A stretch of DNA of 64,000 nt from Biscogniauxia marginata (lineage: Eukaryota; Ascomycota; Sordariomycetes; Xylariales; Xylariaceae): the NCBI GenBank assembly GCA_022695795.1, contig MU404087.1:310001-374000 (forward strand). The letters are read 5' to 3'. How positions within the stretch are numbered: the stretch's first letter is position 1; each line of letters starts with the position of its first letter. The position numbers and the translations under genes are program-made. Of this stretch, positions 1 through 12,479 are shown piece after piece. The notes under the pieces were generated by a model, which saw nothing but the letters and a program-made list of their open reading frames with translations, did no database searches and was not told the DNA's origin.

Positions 1-1005
1 CAGTATTGCACTTTACAGTCTCATTTGTATTGTAATTGTCTGTTGTTATATATTGCCTCTTGCACAATATAGAAGAGAAAGAAAAAGTGCATTGCTATAG
101 TAATATCTTCAAATCAAATATGCTATATAACACAATAACGAGGTACATGTATATGTACCCGACATTGAGGCACGTATATCTATATCTTCTAAATTCGCCT
201 ATTGTTTGAGCCGTATAATACCCTGGAATAGGTGCATAATCTACATACATGTACATAAAACAAACAGAAAATCGCCTTACTATTTGATTCACCTTGCTCA
301 AGGGTTTTGCTCTTCCACTCCCAACAAGGTTCCTTGCCTATCAGAGAAGCTACGCCGCCCCGCGCTTTTTATCGGCCTGACTCACACTGCCTGCGGTACA
401 TGTGTCTATCAAGGTGCTACAAGGTTAGTACCTACAGTCCATTCAATGCTGCCCAACTTGTCATTCTACCCTCCCAATATCAATACGTACCTAACTTTCT
501 ATGTCGACCATCCATTGGCTGTTGTTCCAGTGCAGGGATAGGTTTACGTGTACACTAGGCAGCCTGTGCGTCTGGGGAGGACGTTTTGCCCGAACACCTC
601 CATGGAAGGTAAGGTCTACTCTGCACACTAGGTACCTTGGGTACCTAGTACCTTCCATCTAACCTTTCAAGGCCACACTCTCTATTTGCCTCTAATTGCC
701 GCCGTCTTCTCCACATCCTTAATTCTTAAACAGTCTAAAGGGCCAGGATGAACCATGGTCAACCCCCCCCTTGGCCTTTAGCAATACTATCTCCCGTCTC
801 TACTAAATGTTCTCTTGAAAATACCTACTAAAAGCTCCCCATGGTTAAGTCACCATCCTTAGCATCTTCCATTTAACATCTGCCGTCGCCTACACTCTCC
901 ACTACGAAGGCCCAATTTGTTGCCGCTAAATCGCCATTGCTCAGCCTTCTCAGACCATTCATGTATACACATCGTACACACATCATACACACACACATAC
1001 ACAAA
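1..1005. other. Intergenic region upstream of the window's first gene
   Basis: No convincing gene is seen. Short open frames occur on both strands, but none shows domain-like composition or splice structure. The stretch includes a CA-rich run near 965-1010 just past the HET gene stop, and a palindrome near 601-658. Confidence 0.5.
601..658. repeat. Palindromic TAGGTACC-type hairpin
   Basis: An outer arm (atggaaggta) pairs with taccttccat about 50 bases later. An inner pair, ctaggtacc and ggtacctag, is separated by three bases. Similar GGTACCTAGG-rich motifs recur near 44250-44390. Short elements of this type are common between genes in Sordariomycetes; their function here is unknown. Confidence 0.55.
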
Positions 1006-3138
1006 CTACACCAGCTTCACAGGGCGAGGGCCAAGCGTTACCAGGATTCTCGAATATCCTCCATTCAGATCAAGCGTTCTCCACTGCTCACCTCGACCAA
1101 AATCCGACGCCTCAAGTATCTTGTTCCACTGCGCTCGGGTTGGCTTGTATTTACAATGAAATTCATCCATGATGCAACGTGCTTCGTTATTCATCATGCC
1201 GTGGATATAGGAGTCGCCGATTAGTTCGAAGTAGCTAGTTTCTACTGCCCAATCACCGGCCCCCGTCTGATCTTGATCTCCCTTCCGGAGCCGTGATGGC
1301 GGTGTCCATGGTCGAATGACCACGCCCAGGTCATAGTCTTGGAAAACGCCGACCAGGTCGTGGAGCTGAGCTACCCGCGGAACCAGGCAAAAGTAGCCAT
1401 GTTTGGTGATCGCAAACCGAAAGCTCTTCATCACCGCTGAAGATTCAAAGCTGTAGTTCAGCACAGGTGCCTGGTAATTTAGGTCCCAGTAATTCGGGGA
1501 ACCTTGTTTATGCCAGCTGATCCAATCATCCCAATGGGCCCTGACATATTCCGAACCTACGAGCTCTTGCTCTTGGTCGCTTGACAGAATCAGCGTTAGT
1601 TTGTACGCGTCTGGAAGAGTCTCCCCATTGAAATACGTCTGCGGCTCAAGTGTTTTGATGTAGTCGAGGTCCTCTTGGATCATGTCAACAATGGCCTTTA
1701 TGTTAGATGAGAACTCCCCGTTCTCCACATCGAGTAAACCGCCAATATACACGATCTCATCGGCCATAGTGCAGTTTACACTAGCATAGCTCTGTAGCAG
1801 CACCTTCCGAGGGTCATCAAATTTCCTCATCTCTAGTTGCGAGTCTAGCTTCTTCCTGTCTCGCCTCGGGAGGGGTTGGACAGCAGAAATCACGTAGGGC
1901 GGCCGTGGCCATGCGACTTGCGTGTGACCACCCGCCCTCCAAAGAGGATGGCAGATTATTGTAGTGCTGGACCATAGGCTATGCCTATAGTCTGGTGCCC
2001 ATGATGGGAGGACCGTGTACACTTCGTGTCGTGATTTGCCTGCATTTCGCAAAAATGTAAGTCCACCACTCTGCAAGAAGCGTCGGGCCAGGTCGGCATA
2101 GACGATTTCCCACGGAACTGTGTAGTCTACATTAACCCATTTGTCAGAATCCATCGCCATGTTTTGCAAAGCGTAGATCCTGTCTCGTGGATCAGTTGCA
2201 CCGTAACGACAGGAGTTGATTACTAGAGTCTCGAAGGACACATTTGTCTGCGATTCGTCATATACGAGTTGAAAGTGCTTTCGTCTCACTTTCTGTATTT
2301 CTTTCACAGCAAGGATGTGATTGAGGGTATTGTCCATCGTATGGGCGATGAAGTCAGGCCAAGTGTCTGTTTGTCTAGGTTCCATGATCCATGCTAAGGC
2401 GAGGAGATTCTCCCAGTCAACTACCTTCGAGCCGCATATGACTTTGGTGTTAGAACATAAGGCGGCTTCCTGCTGGACCCAGACACGGCCGAACCAGGGC
2501 CTGTTGAGGATACTGACAATGGCCGTCGCTAGGAGCCTGGATTCCCCGTCTTCCTCCTTTGGAGCTAATTCTGCATCCAAGAAATACGTTTTTTGCTTGG
2601 ACCGTAGATAGGAACCGTAACCACCTTCGTAGCCAGCGATGTACTCTTTCATATATTTTTCGGTGTCCAGCGTAGCTGCAAACTCCATGGCCACAGAACT
2701 GTACTCATCGGGCTGTCCGAGCCACACTATGACCGCCTTCGCTTGCCTATATATATGATGCATGATAGAGACCTGTGCCGCCCGTTCAGAGAGGTTTGAC
2801 TGATCGATGCAGACGGCATCTATCCAGACTTTCCGCGGCTGATCCGGCAAGCGGAGGTCTCGTAGCATATCGAACGCGTTTCTTTGGATCCGCAGTTTAA
2901 CGTCGTTGCAGATGATACATGGTGGGTCCTCTGGGGATCCCCATGTATAAGAAGTTGCCTCATATTGGCCTTCTGATTTATCGAGTGTCGTCACGATGAG
3001 CTCGGTTACGAGAGGCTCGTCGGGTAACCCAGGGTGAACCAGGAGCAGACGGAAAGGCTGGTGGCCTTCGAGGGGCAAATATAAGAAGGGGGCAACGTCC
3101 AAGTTCCAACGCTCCATAAGGGGCTCCAAGCTGCGCAA
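1006..3138 (-). CDS. HET-domain protein (heterokaryon-incompatibility type)
   Basis: This is a single uninterrupted frame of 710 residues. The N-terminal third carries HET (PF06985) signatures: EATSYTWG at about residues 60-67, VWIDAVCIDQ at about 104-113, and AVIVWLG at about 135-141. Further on, RDRIYALQNM and a VDYT..WEIVYADLARRFL block are typical of the large fungal HET family. The C-terminal half has no domain I recognise. HET proteins are linked to non-self recognition and programmed cell death after fusion of unlike hyphae, but most family members are untested, so the role is inferred from family only. No signal peptide or membrane segment is evident. The start at 3138 is the first ATG of the frame. 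The gene sits at the edge of a RIP-degraded block that begins about 250 bp upstream, and its own base composition is normal, so it is not itself RIP-mutated. Confidence 0.9.
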   Translation of the reverse strand: MRSLEPLMERWNLDVAPFLYLPLEGHQPFRLLLVHPGLPDEPLVTELIVTTLDKSEGQYEATSYTWGSPEDPPCIICNDVKLRIQRNAFDMLRDLRLPDQPRKVWIDAVCIDQSNLSERAAQVSIMHHIYRQAKAVIVWLGQPDEYSSVAMEFAATLDTEKYMKEYIAGYEGGYGSYLRSKQKTYFLDAELAPKEEDGESRLLATAIVSILNRPWFGRVWVQQEAALCSNTKVICGSKVVDWENLLALAWIMEPRQTDTWPDFIAHTMDNTLNHILAVKEIQKVRRKHFQLVYDESQTNVSFETLVINSCRYGATDPRDRIYALQNMAMDSDKWVNVDYTVPWEIVYADLARRFLQSGGLTFLRNAGKSRHEVYTVLPSWAPDYRHSLWSSTTIICHPLWRAGGHTQVAWPRPPYVISAVQPLPRRDRKKLDSQLEMRKFDDPRKVLLQSYASVNCTMADEIVYIGGLLDVENGEFSSNIKAIVDMIQEDLDYIKTLEPQTYFNGETLPDAYKLTLILSSDQEQELVGSEYVRAHWDDWISWHKQGSPNYWDLNYQAPVLNYSFESSAVMKSFRFAITKHGYFCLVPRVAQLHDLVGVFQDYDLGVVIRPWTPPSRLRKGDQDQTGAGDWAVETSYFELIGDSYIHGMMNNEARCIMDEFHCKYKPTRAQWNKILEASDFGRGEQWRTLDLNGGYSRILVTLGPRPVKLV

Positions 3139-3499
3139 GTAATGAAATGTCTACAACTGCTACAACACATTATCTACCCGATGCTCGAAACAGTCAGGCA
3201 TCATGGTGGTTTTATTGGGAGAGGAGGGGATGCCTGAATACTAAGAGGCCGCTATACTAGAAACGGGACTGCATGCACCTTATTGTCACTTGTTTGATTG
3301 GTCGCCGAGGACGATCCTACCGACGACCGTCACATGATAAGTACGGTTGACTATAGCGGCGAAATGGGAAAAAAATTACTATACTAGGAGAGTAAGGTAA
3401 AAAACAATATTTATAAACCTTATAATAATTACTTGAAATTATAATCCTTAAATTATAATGAATTATTGTTTTAACATTATTATTATAAGTTATTAAATA
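3139..3499. other. Promoter side of the HET gene and border of the RIP block
   Basis: Base composition changes abruptly near 3370, from normal to nearly pure A/T. The normal part is presumed to hold the HET gene promoter. No gene is seen. Confidence 0.5.
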
Positions 3500-3700
3500 A
3501 CGTACTACATAAGTAAGTAAACAAAACAAGCTTATAAACGAAATTTTATAATTATTACACTTTTAATTATTAAAAATCATTTACGTCGCATCGAAATTAA
3601 TTAATAATTATTATTATTTAAATTATCTTATTTAACTTTATACTTTAAAAACCGAATATCTTTTTTATATTAAATATTCGGTTTTTTAAAACGTAATTTA

Positions 3701-6024
3701 ACGTGTTTTATAAGCAAATAAGTTAATTTTTATAACTTTTATAATTTTAACTATTAAAAATATTTACGTAATATTAAAATTAATTATTAATTATTATTAT
3801 TTAAATCGTTTCTTTTAATTTTACGCTTTAAAAATTAAATACTTTTTTATATTAAGTATTCGGTTTTTAATATGTAATTTAAATTAATTAATTAATTACA
3901 TTTTTAAATTAAAACCCTTTAAAATCAAAATAATAAATTAATAATAAATAAAATTAATTATAACTCCTTAAAATTTAAATTATTAAATACATTTTTATTT
4001 ATTATATAAATACGCGTATTATAACTAATTTAACTATATATATTATATCGTTTTTACTTAGTTATTACTCTTTTTAAGACCTCTTTTTTTATTAATTATA
4101 AAATTATTTTTAACTTATAAAGTTATTTTTTATATTAAATATTTTTAGTTTTACGTTATTTACTAAAAATATAATTTATCTTTCGAAAATAAGTTATTTT
4201 ATTTTATAATAAAACCACTTTATATATTAATAATAAAGTAATTTTTATAAATTAATTATAAGTATTTATAATACTTATAAAAAAACTTTTTAATACCTTT
4301 TAATTTTATTTATAATAAAATTAAATTATAATAATACCTCACGAGTTATTATAAATATTTTAACTTTTTAAAACACTTAATTTATATTAAGATCGAAAAA
4401 AGATATACACGTTTTTATATAAAAATAATATAATAATAACCTTTTTAAAATTAAAAAAACTAATTTAATTATATAAAACCTAATTTATATATTTAAAATA
4501 GTTATTATAATAATAAATATTTTTATAAAGTTAACTAAAAAATCTTTTTTATAATATAAAAATAATAACGTTTTATTAAGTCTTTTAAAGAATTATTATA
4601 TATCTTTTTAAAAAATATTAAGTTTTTTATAATATTTTTCGAATTTTATAAAATAATAACTTTTATAACTATTTAAAATTAATAAACGTTAAAGCTTTAT
4701 ATTTAATTTTTAATATAAAAGTTAAAATGCTTTATAAATTTTATATTAAACTTAACATATCTCATAAGCGAGTAGGCCACTTGATTTCTTATACAAAATC
4801 GACTTTTTCAAAAATTCATAACTTTGCGCATAAAAATCGTAAAAGTCTCGAATCTTTTTTATTAGTTATATAATTAAACGTTTTAATTAAAAAGTAAAAT
4901 CGAAAAAATTAATTTTAAAAGACGCGAAAAAAACGCGTAAAGACTAAAATTAAAATAAAACATATAAACCTTTTTACGTATTTCTTTATATATTTTACTT
5001 TTACTTTTTTTTGATTTAATTCTTAGTTAAACCTTATAATTATATAACTATAAAAAAAAAGGTCCGAGATTTTTACGATTTTTATGTGTAAAGTTATGAA
5101 TTTTTGAAAAAGTCGATTTTATATGGGAAATTAAGTGGCTTACTCGCTTATAAGACACGTTATTTATTATTTAATTATTATTTAACATTTTAATTTTACT
5201 TTTTAATAATAATAAGTTATCACGATATTATAAAGCTAAATATTTTTAATTAATATAATAAATAATAATATAATAAAACTATTAATATTAATAATTTAAA
5301 TAATTATAACTTATTCTCGATTTTTTATTAAGCTTATTAAAATTATTTATATCGTTTTATATTTATTTTAAGTATAAGCTTTATTTCGTTAAAATTATAT
5401 ATATCTTTTTTAAAAATTTTATATTTTATAACCGTTTTATATATTAATTTAAATTATTTTTAATATATATTTAAATCTTTATATAAAGCTTTTTATTTAT
5501 TTATTTAAACGCGTTCGTAATAATTTTTTTCGACGCGCTTTACGTTACGTTTATATAATAAAAAGTTTATTATCATAATAATATAACTTAAACGAGGAAA
5601 AAATAACTAATTATTTAAATTAATAATATATTAAATAATTATTATTTCACTTTTATAATATTATACGAAAAACATTATAAAGTATTATTAATTTATAATA
5701 ATTTATTTTTAAATAATGTTATTTATATTTAATTATATAAGTTATTCGAGTTTTTATTAATTTTATTTTTTTAATTTTTTAAAAAATTTATAAATATATT
5801 TTAACATGTTTTAATAATAATAATAAATATTTTTTTATTAATTAATTAATTTAAATTACGTGTTAAAAAACTAAATATTTAATATAAAATTAAAAAAACG
5901 ATTTAAATAATAATAATTATTAATTAATTTTAATGCCATGTAAATATTTTTTAATAATTAAAATTACGAAAGTTATAAAAACTAGTTTACTCGTTTATAT
6001 GGCCCACTTGCTTATAAAACACGT
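3701..6024. mobile_element. Second Tc1/mariner-like element nested in the first
   Basis: The left end ACGTGTTTTATAAGC and right end GCTTATAAAACACGT are exact inverted copies and are flanked by TA on both sides. The inverted similarity continues inward for about 170 bases (3701-3870 against 5855-6024). Removing the MITE at 4755-5160 leaves about 1.9 kb, close to the usual length of Fot1-type elements. Internal sequence is shared with 6040-8300, 30780-31943 and, inverted, 49161-50130, so this is one family. All coding capacity is lost to RIP. Confidence 0.7.
4755..5160. mobile_element. MITE with ~130-bp terminal inverted repeats
   Basis: The left arm (ACATATCTCATAAGCGAG...) and right arm (...CTCGCTTATAAGACACGT) are inverted copies for roughly 130 bases, including the shared internal string AAATCGACTTTTTCAAAAAT. 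TA flanks both ends. The element has no coding potential. It shares terminal motifs with the surrounding mariner-like element and internal motifs with the MITE at 6445-6885. Confidence 0.75.
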
Positions 6025-6444
6025 TATATTATTTATTTTATTATATTTTCTAAGTTAAAACCTTTTAAAATTAAAATAAATAATAAAGAATAAATAAAAT
6101 TAATTATAACTCTTTAAAATTTAAAATATTAAATATTTCTTTATTTATTATATAAATATTATTAAATATATTTTTATTCGTTATATAAATATACGTATTA
6201 TAACTAAATTAATTATATATATTATATCGTTTTCGTTTAATTATTACCCTTTTTTGAGATTTTCTTTTTTTATTAATTATAATATTATTATTTTTAATTT
6301 ATAAAGTTACTTTTTTTATATTAAGTAATTCTTTTATTTATAACTATTTATTTTTAGTTTTATATCGTTTATTAAAAATATAATTTATCTCTTAAAAACG
6401 AGTAATTTTATTTTATAATAAAAACACTTTATATATTAATATTA

Positions 6445-6885
6445 ACGTATCACATAAGCGAGTGGACGAAACAAGCTCGTAAACGAAATGGTTTCTTATA
6501 TAAAATCGACTTTTTCGAAAATTCATAACTTTACTTATAAAAATCGGAAAAACCTCGGTCCTTTTTTTTTAGTTATATAACTATATAGTTTAATTAAAAT
6601 AAAATTCGAAAAAAAAATAAAAAGTGAAATATATAAAGAAATATATAAAAAGGTTTATGCGTTTTGTTATAATTTTAGTTTTTACGTGTTTTCTTTTCGT
6701 GTTTTTTAATACAGATTTTTTTGGAATTTTATTTTAGTTAAATTATATAGTTATATAACTAGAAAAAAGGTTCAAGATTTTTCCGATTTTTATAAGTAAA
6801 GTTATGAATTTTCGAAAAAGTCGATTTTATATAAGAAACCATTTCGTTTACGAGCTTGTTTCGTCCACTCGCTTATGTGATACGT
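6445..6885. mobile_element. MITE, related to 4755-5160, inside the outer element
   Basis: The ends ACGTATCACATAAGCGAG and CTCGCTTATGTGATACGT are perfect inverted repeats flanked by TA. The arms continue through AAACAAGCTCGTAAACGAAAT and AAATCGACTTTTTCGAAAAT for about 130 bases on each side with few mismatches. The ACAAGCTYRTAAACGAAAT part matches the outer element's terminus at 3500-3550, so this is probably a non-autonomous derivative of that element. Confidence 0.8.
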
Positions 6886-8349
6886 TAAAATAATTTTTAT
6901 AAAATAATTATAAGTATTTATAATGTTTATAAAAATACTTTTTAATACTTTTTAATTTTATTTATAATATAATTAAGTTATAAAAACATTTCGCGAGTTA
7001 TTATAAATGTTTTAATTTATATTAAAATTAAAAAAAAGATATATATATTATTCGTATAAATATAAATAATATAATAATAACTTTTTAAAATTAAAAAAAA
7101 TTAATTTAATTACGCGAAATTTAATTTATATATTTAAAATAATTATTATAATAACGAAAAATTTTATAAAACTAATTAAAAAGTCTTTTTTTATAATATA
7201 AATATAATAATAGTTTATTAAACTTTATAAATAATTATTATATATTTATTTTAAAATATTAAAATATATAAAATCGAAAGGTTAAAACTTATATAACGAA
7301 TAATTAAATATATAAAATATAACAATAATTTTTTAATAATAATTTTTAAAATTAATAAAATAATAACTTTTATAATTCTTTTTATTTATTTTTTTCGTGT
7401 ATTTATAAAAATTCTTTATAAAGTTTATATTAAGCTTATTTATAATTTAATTATTATTTAATATTATAATTTTACTTTCTAATAATAATAAGTTATTATA
7501 ATATTACGAAGTAAAGTGTTTTTTAATTAAAATAATATATAATAATAAAAAGTAATTAATAATATTTATATCGTTTTATATTTATTATTATTATATTAAT
7601 TTTAATAATTATTTTAATTATAAATCTTATTTCGTTAAAATTATATATATTTTATAATTATATTATATATTATTTTATATTATTTTAATATATATTTAAG
7701 TTTTCGTAAAAAGCTTTTTAATTAATTATTTATTTATTTAAATACGTTTAAAGGGTTTTTTATCGCTATATAAAATTAAAGGCTTAATTTTATTTAACAC
7801 GTTTTACGTTATAATCACGTAATAAAATATTTATTATTTTAATAATATAATAAAAACGAAAAAATAATTATAACTTCTTTATAAAATATAAAATTTTAAA
7901 AATTTAATATAATAATTAATTACGTAAATATATTATTAAATTATCGTTATAATATAATATTAAAAATATTATAAGTTTTTAATAATTAATAATAATTAAT
8001 ATTTAAATAACACGATTAATTTAAGTTTTAAATAATATTTTTAGTTATTTAATTAAGTTAATTAATATAAAAAAAACCTAAAAAAGTATAATTATAATTT
8101 TATACGTTTTCAAAATAATAATAAATATATTAATTTTTAATTAAATAATATAAATTACGTTTTAAAAAACCGAATATTTAATATAAAAAATATTCGGATT
8201 TTAAAGTATAAAATTAAATAAAACAATTCGAATAATAATAATAATTAATTAATTTCGATGCGGCGTAAATAATTTTTAATAATTAAAAATGTAATAACTA
8301 TGAAATTTCATTTATGAGCTTATTTTATTTACTTGCTTATGTGATACGT

Positions 8350-9375
8350 TAATAATTATATTTTTATAATTTAATATATTTTAATATTTTATATTAAAAT
8401 CTAGGCTTATTTATATATATATAAAGCTTTAACTTTACTTTAAAATAAAACGTATAAATTATTTTACCGTTTTTATTTATTATTATAATAACGACTTTAT
8501 AATAACTAAGTATAATTAAAAAAATTACATTATAAAGTTAAAAGCTAATAAATTAATTACTAAACGGCGATAAGGTTTTATATAAATTTAAAACTTAATT
8601 AATTAATTTTTAAAGCTATATATAAAAGGTTTAAAGTTTTTTATAATAACTATTCCTCTTTTAAAAAAGAATTAACCTCGATTTTTTACGAAATAAAGTT
8701 TTAATATATATATAATATAAGTCTTTATTAATTTTAATTTCACTTATTATTAATAATTACTTAGTTATATATATATAATTTTAACTTTCATTTTTAATAT
8801 TAATTAAACTTTTAAACTAATAAATTAATTAAAAATATTAATAAAAATATTATTTAATTAATAATGATAATTAAAAAACGAATAAAACGACTTATTTTCG
8901 ATCTTTATTTATAATATAATTAAAAATGAAATTAAAATAATAATAATTAATTAATATAATAAGTTTTTATTAATTTAAATAATTATTACTTTTTAAATTA
9001 AAAAAAGTTAATAATTTAACTTTATATAAAATAATAATAATAATAAATAATAATAAAAAACTTTAAAACAACTTTAATATATATAACTTATAAATAAAAC
9101 GAATTATATATTATAAACTGTTTAATTATATATAATAATTATAAAATTATAAATTAATATAATATTTGTTATAACTTGGCAAGGCTTAGTAACACACGTT
9201 AAGCTTAACAGGATAATAAGTAAACACCCCGCCATTATATTTACTATAAAATAATAAGGCTTATATAAAGCTTGAAATGTATTTAAGCAGCTAGAATGGC
9301 CCTAGCGACCATTTTAAATTTTCCTTCTTTTTCACCTTTATTATTTTTGTTAATAAACCAGGAAATCAAGCATTG
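8350..9375. repeat. A/T-rich repeat debris left of the retrotransposon
   Basis: The segment 8543-8652 recurs in the same orientation at about 17872-17975 with only transition-like differences, so the same older repeat lies on both sides of the LTR element. From about 9170 to 9375 the sequence is less degraded (for example ggcaaggcttagtaacac), but I recognise no gene. Confidence 0.55.
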
Positions 9376-9830
9376 TGTGACGAACCTCCCTGTGGATTCC
9401 TAGTCAGCTGACTACACAGGTGAGTACGTACTAGGTTTTCTTGATTTGAAGGTAACAGTAGATTAAGATTAATTCAAGTGATTCACAATATTTTGTTCGT
9501 TAAAGAGGTTTCAAGGTATTCTCACTATAGTATTAAAAAGTGATTATAGTTTTAGATTAATAGCTAAAGAACTAAAATGAATAACTAAATACGTAGGAAA
9601 TTCTAATTTACTTATATTTCATTTTTTATAAAGAGTTATACCTACATTTTCTCTAATTTTCAGGAGAATAATAAAGAATCTTAGTATTCTCTTTAATTCT
9701 TAAGAGAATAACAAAGAATCTTAGTATTCTCTTTAATTCTCAGGAGAATAATAGAGAATTCTTTTTAAAGTTATGTGACTTTAAATTATATAACTACTTA
9801 AATTCTTTTTACCTTTATTAAGTCGTAACA
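9376..9830 (-). repeat. 3' LTR of the gypsy element (left on the plus strand)
   Basis: At 455 bp it is 40 bp longer than its partner. The difference is one extra copy of a ~40-bp internal repeat (ttctctttaattct-aggagaataa-aaagaatcttagta type) at about 9650-9760: three copies here, two in the other LTR. Otherwise the pair differs mainly by transitions. Confidence 0.9.
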
Positions 9831-9846
9831 TTATATCTCCCCTTTA
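9831..9846 (-). other. Polypurine tract of the retrotransposon
   Basis: Read on the minus strand, the bases next to the 3' LTR are AAAGGGGAGATATAA. This purine-rich run in the expected place would prime plus-strand synthesis, and its position supports the minus-strand orientation. Confidence 0.6.
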
Positions 9847-11699
9847 AATGGTTTTATCTTTAAAACTTCTTTTTTTAGTAACTTTCCATTTTAATTATAT
9901 TATCTCATTATATTATTAAGAATATATAAACAAGTTTAAAGAAAAGGAATTCTTCTAAATATCGACACGAACTAGCCGTCACTATTAATTAATTTAAATA
10001 TATAATTATGCCTTATACTCGTTATTTTAAAAGGGGCTTATTATGTAAAACGTTAGAAAATTAGAAAAAATGTTAGAATTATAACGAGATTAATATTACC
10101 TCTTGTGACGGTAATCACGTTTCTTTAAAATCCCTTTAAAACATCTAAAAAGAAAAACTTAAAATAGATCGAGAAAAACGAGTAGCCATTTAGCAACTTT
10201 AGGAATTGTCAAGTAAAATTACGCGATTAAATTGTTAATTTAAATAGTTATATAAACGTGGGGTTTAATTTATTCGACGCGGACTTTAAAACCTAAATAA
10301 GTTAAAAGATTAAAAACGTATTAAGGTGAAGTAAAAGCGTTTTTAAGCCGAATAATAGTTTTTAATTAAATAAGTTAAAGTTGCTTTTAAGGCCGTCCTT
10401 TCTTTTAACTAGTCGTAATTAAATCACGACTTGGGTCTTTAAATCCCCCTAAGCGATCTGGGTTTTAGTGGTAAAAGCTTTTAAGCTTAGCCGTCAAATT
10501 CTTTAAATGTTTAAATGGTTTTTAAGTATTCTTTTTTAGTGGGTAACCTTTTTATTTAACAAAATATTACAATTAACTTTTAACTCGTTTTAAATTTAAT
10601 ATTTTTTTTACTTTATATTTATTAAGGTTTTCTTTAAATTTTAATTGTTTTTTTAGTATAACGTTATTTAATGTTAATTTTAAAAGTAAAACATGGAATA
10701 TAAAATATATTTTGGATTTTTTCGATAGCGTTAATTTATAATTAACTTTTAAAATAACCTTTTTAATCTTATATAGTTTTAATTTCTTAAACTTAAGTTT
10801 TTCGCTAGGTTATTTTGTTTTAATTTAAGGTGTTTTTAATGTTACGCCTTGTTATTAACGAAGTAAATAAATTATATTTCCTTTTTTAAGAATTGGTCCT
10901 TTAATTCTTTTTTTATTATAATACTTTGTTATTTTGTCTTGAATAAATTGTAATTCTTTTTGTAGTTGTTATTATATTGTTTAGACCTTTTTAAATAGTA
11001 CTTTTGCTTTTGGGGCTTTTATTTCGACTCTTGGTGCTTTTATGAGTTCGATTAATTGTTTTTAAACTTTCGCTTTTTACCCGTATACTACCTCGTATGG
11101 TGACATTTTTATGTCTTCGTTAACCGAAGTGTTATATGCTATTTAAGCTATTAATAGTAATTTTACCTAGTTATTTATTTCCCAGTTAATATAGCTTCGT
11201 AAATATTGTTTTATTATTTAGTTTAATTTCTTTATTTATCCGTTTATTTAAAGATAATACGTTATAAACAACTTTTATTTAACTCTTATTCGTTTTATTA
11301 GGTTTATCCAAAATTTTAAGGTAAATAACTTGTCTTTATTTAAAACAATATATTTCAGTAGTTTATATTTATTAACATATTCTCTTAAGAAATTAAAAAC
11401 TAGCTATTTTACTATGCTTAATTCGTTAAATAATAAAAAATAAGCATATTTCGTGAGTTTATTAATAATTACCTATATGTTGTTATAAGGTACTTCTATA
11501 GTAAAATCTTTTAACTTTAAGAATTTCATTACGAAATCCTATATAATTATGTGCCACGCTTTATTAAGTATCTAAGTTAGTTATAATAGTTTATATAGTT
11601 TATATCGTAATGCTTTAGCCTTATTATAAATGTTATAATTCTTTATAATTCTTTTAATTATTTGTCGTATCCTTAAGAAGTCGAATTCCTTTTAAAGTC

Positions 11700-11790
11700 G
11701 TTTCATTATTTTAAAAATTCCCTGGTGACTGTGTAGAGGATGTTCGTGGAATTCTTTGACGAATTCGTCCTGTACTCGTTTTAGTACGTA
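11700..11790 (-). pseudogene. Integrase zinc-finger remnant (gypsy pol)
   Basis: A minus-strand frame reads VQDEFVKEF, then HEHPLHSHQG. This is the histidine half of the integrase HHCC finger, in which a glycine normally sits where Ser is seen after the second His. The Gly-to-Ser change is a G-to-A transition. The flanking frame is broken by stops. Confidence 0.7.
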
Positions 11791-12479
11791 TACCTTTTCC
11801 TTATATAAGAGAAGTTCGTCGCTAGATCCTTGTTAAGACTATAATTACTTTTCTTTTTAATTGTAATTTTCCTTAAAACGTTATTTTTAGTTTCCTATGT
11901 TAATTCATATATAAGTTAATATAACTAATCCGTTATTTTGTTGTTTAAACATCTAGACATTTCTTTTATTAATTTTTAATTTATAATTTCCCTTTTTATT
12001 AAAAAGATCTATTTAAATATTTTCCTTTTTCTTAATATACTGAATTTTAAAATTGAATTTAAATAGGAAAATCATTTAACGCTTATGTCTTTAATTAAGC
12101 GTTTATATTATTATAAATCGTGTAAGGTTTTTATGGTTTAAATATATATTAATAGGTTCTTTAGTTCTGCTAAGTTATGGTTCCTATTTTTTTAATGTTT
12201 TAATAACTGCTAATAATTCCTTGTTATAAATTTAATAGTTTAGTTTAGCACTATATAGTGCTTTAAATAGATATATAACTAGGTATTATTTTTTATTATT
12301 TTTTAGTTGTTTTAAGATTGCTTTAATAGCGAAATTTAAGGCGTTTATTTTTAGTTGTTTATTTTTATTTTCGTTTAAAAGTTTATATATAACCTTATTA
12401 GTTATAACTTCTTTTAGTTACTAAAAAGCCTGTTTAGCTTTTTTAGTGAAATGGAAAGTTTTTCTTATTTTCACTAAAG

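Larger units (their letters stand above)
3500..8349. mobile_element. RIP-degraded Tc1/mariner-like element, interrupted by later insertions
   Basis: Long terminal inverted repeats can be matched between about 3500-3685 and 8160-8349. Both contain the AACCGAATATTT...AAATATTCGG hairpin, a TTAATAATTATTATTATTTAAAT stretch of related sequence, and ends of the form ACGTACTACATAAG / CTTATGTGATACGT flanked by TA. TA flanks fit the Tc1/mariner (Fot1/pogo-like) target preference. After removing the inner element (3701-6024) and the MITE (6445-6885), with a TA duplication each, about 2.1 kb remains, a plausible full-length size. No transposase frame survives, because the sequence is almost pure A/T from RIP. 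Confidence 0.65.

Noticed and set aside
3697..6888. TTAA next to several element ends suggested piggyBac
   Set aside because: Two right ends are followed by TTAT, not TTAA, whereas TA flanks all legible ends, so Tc1/mariner fits better.
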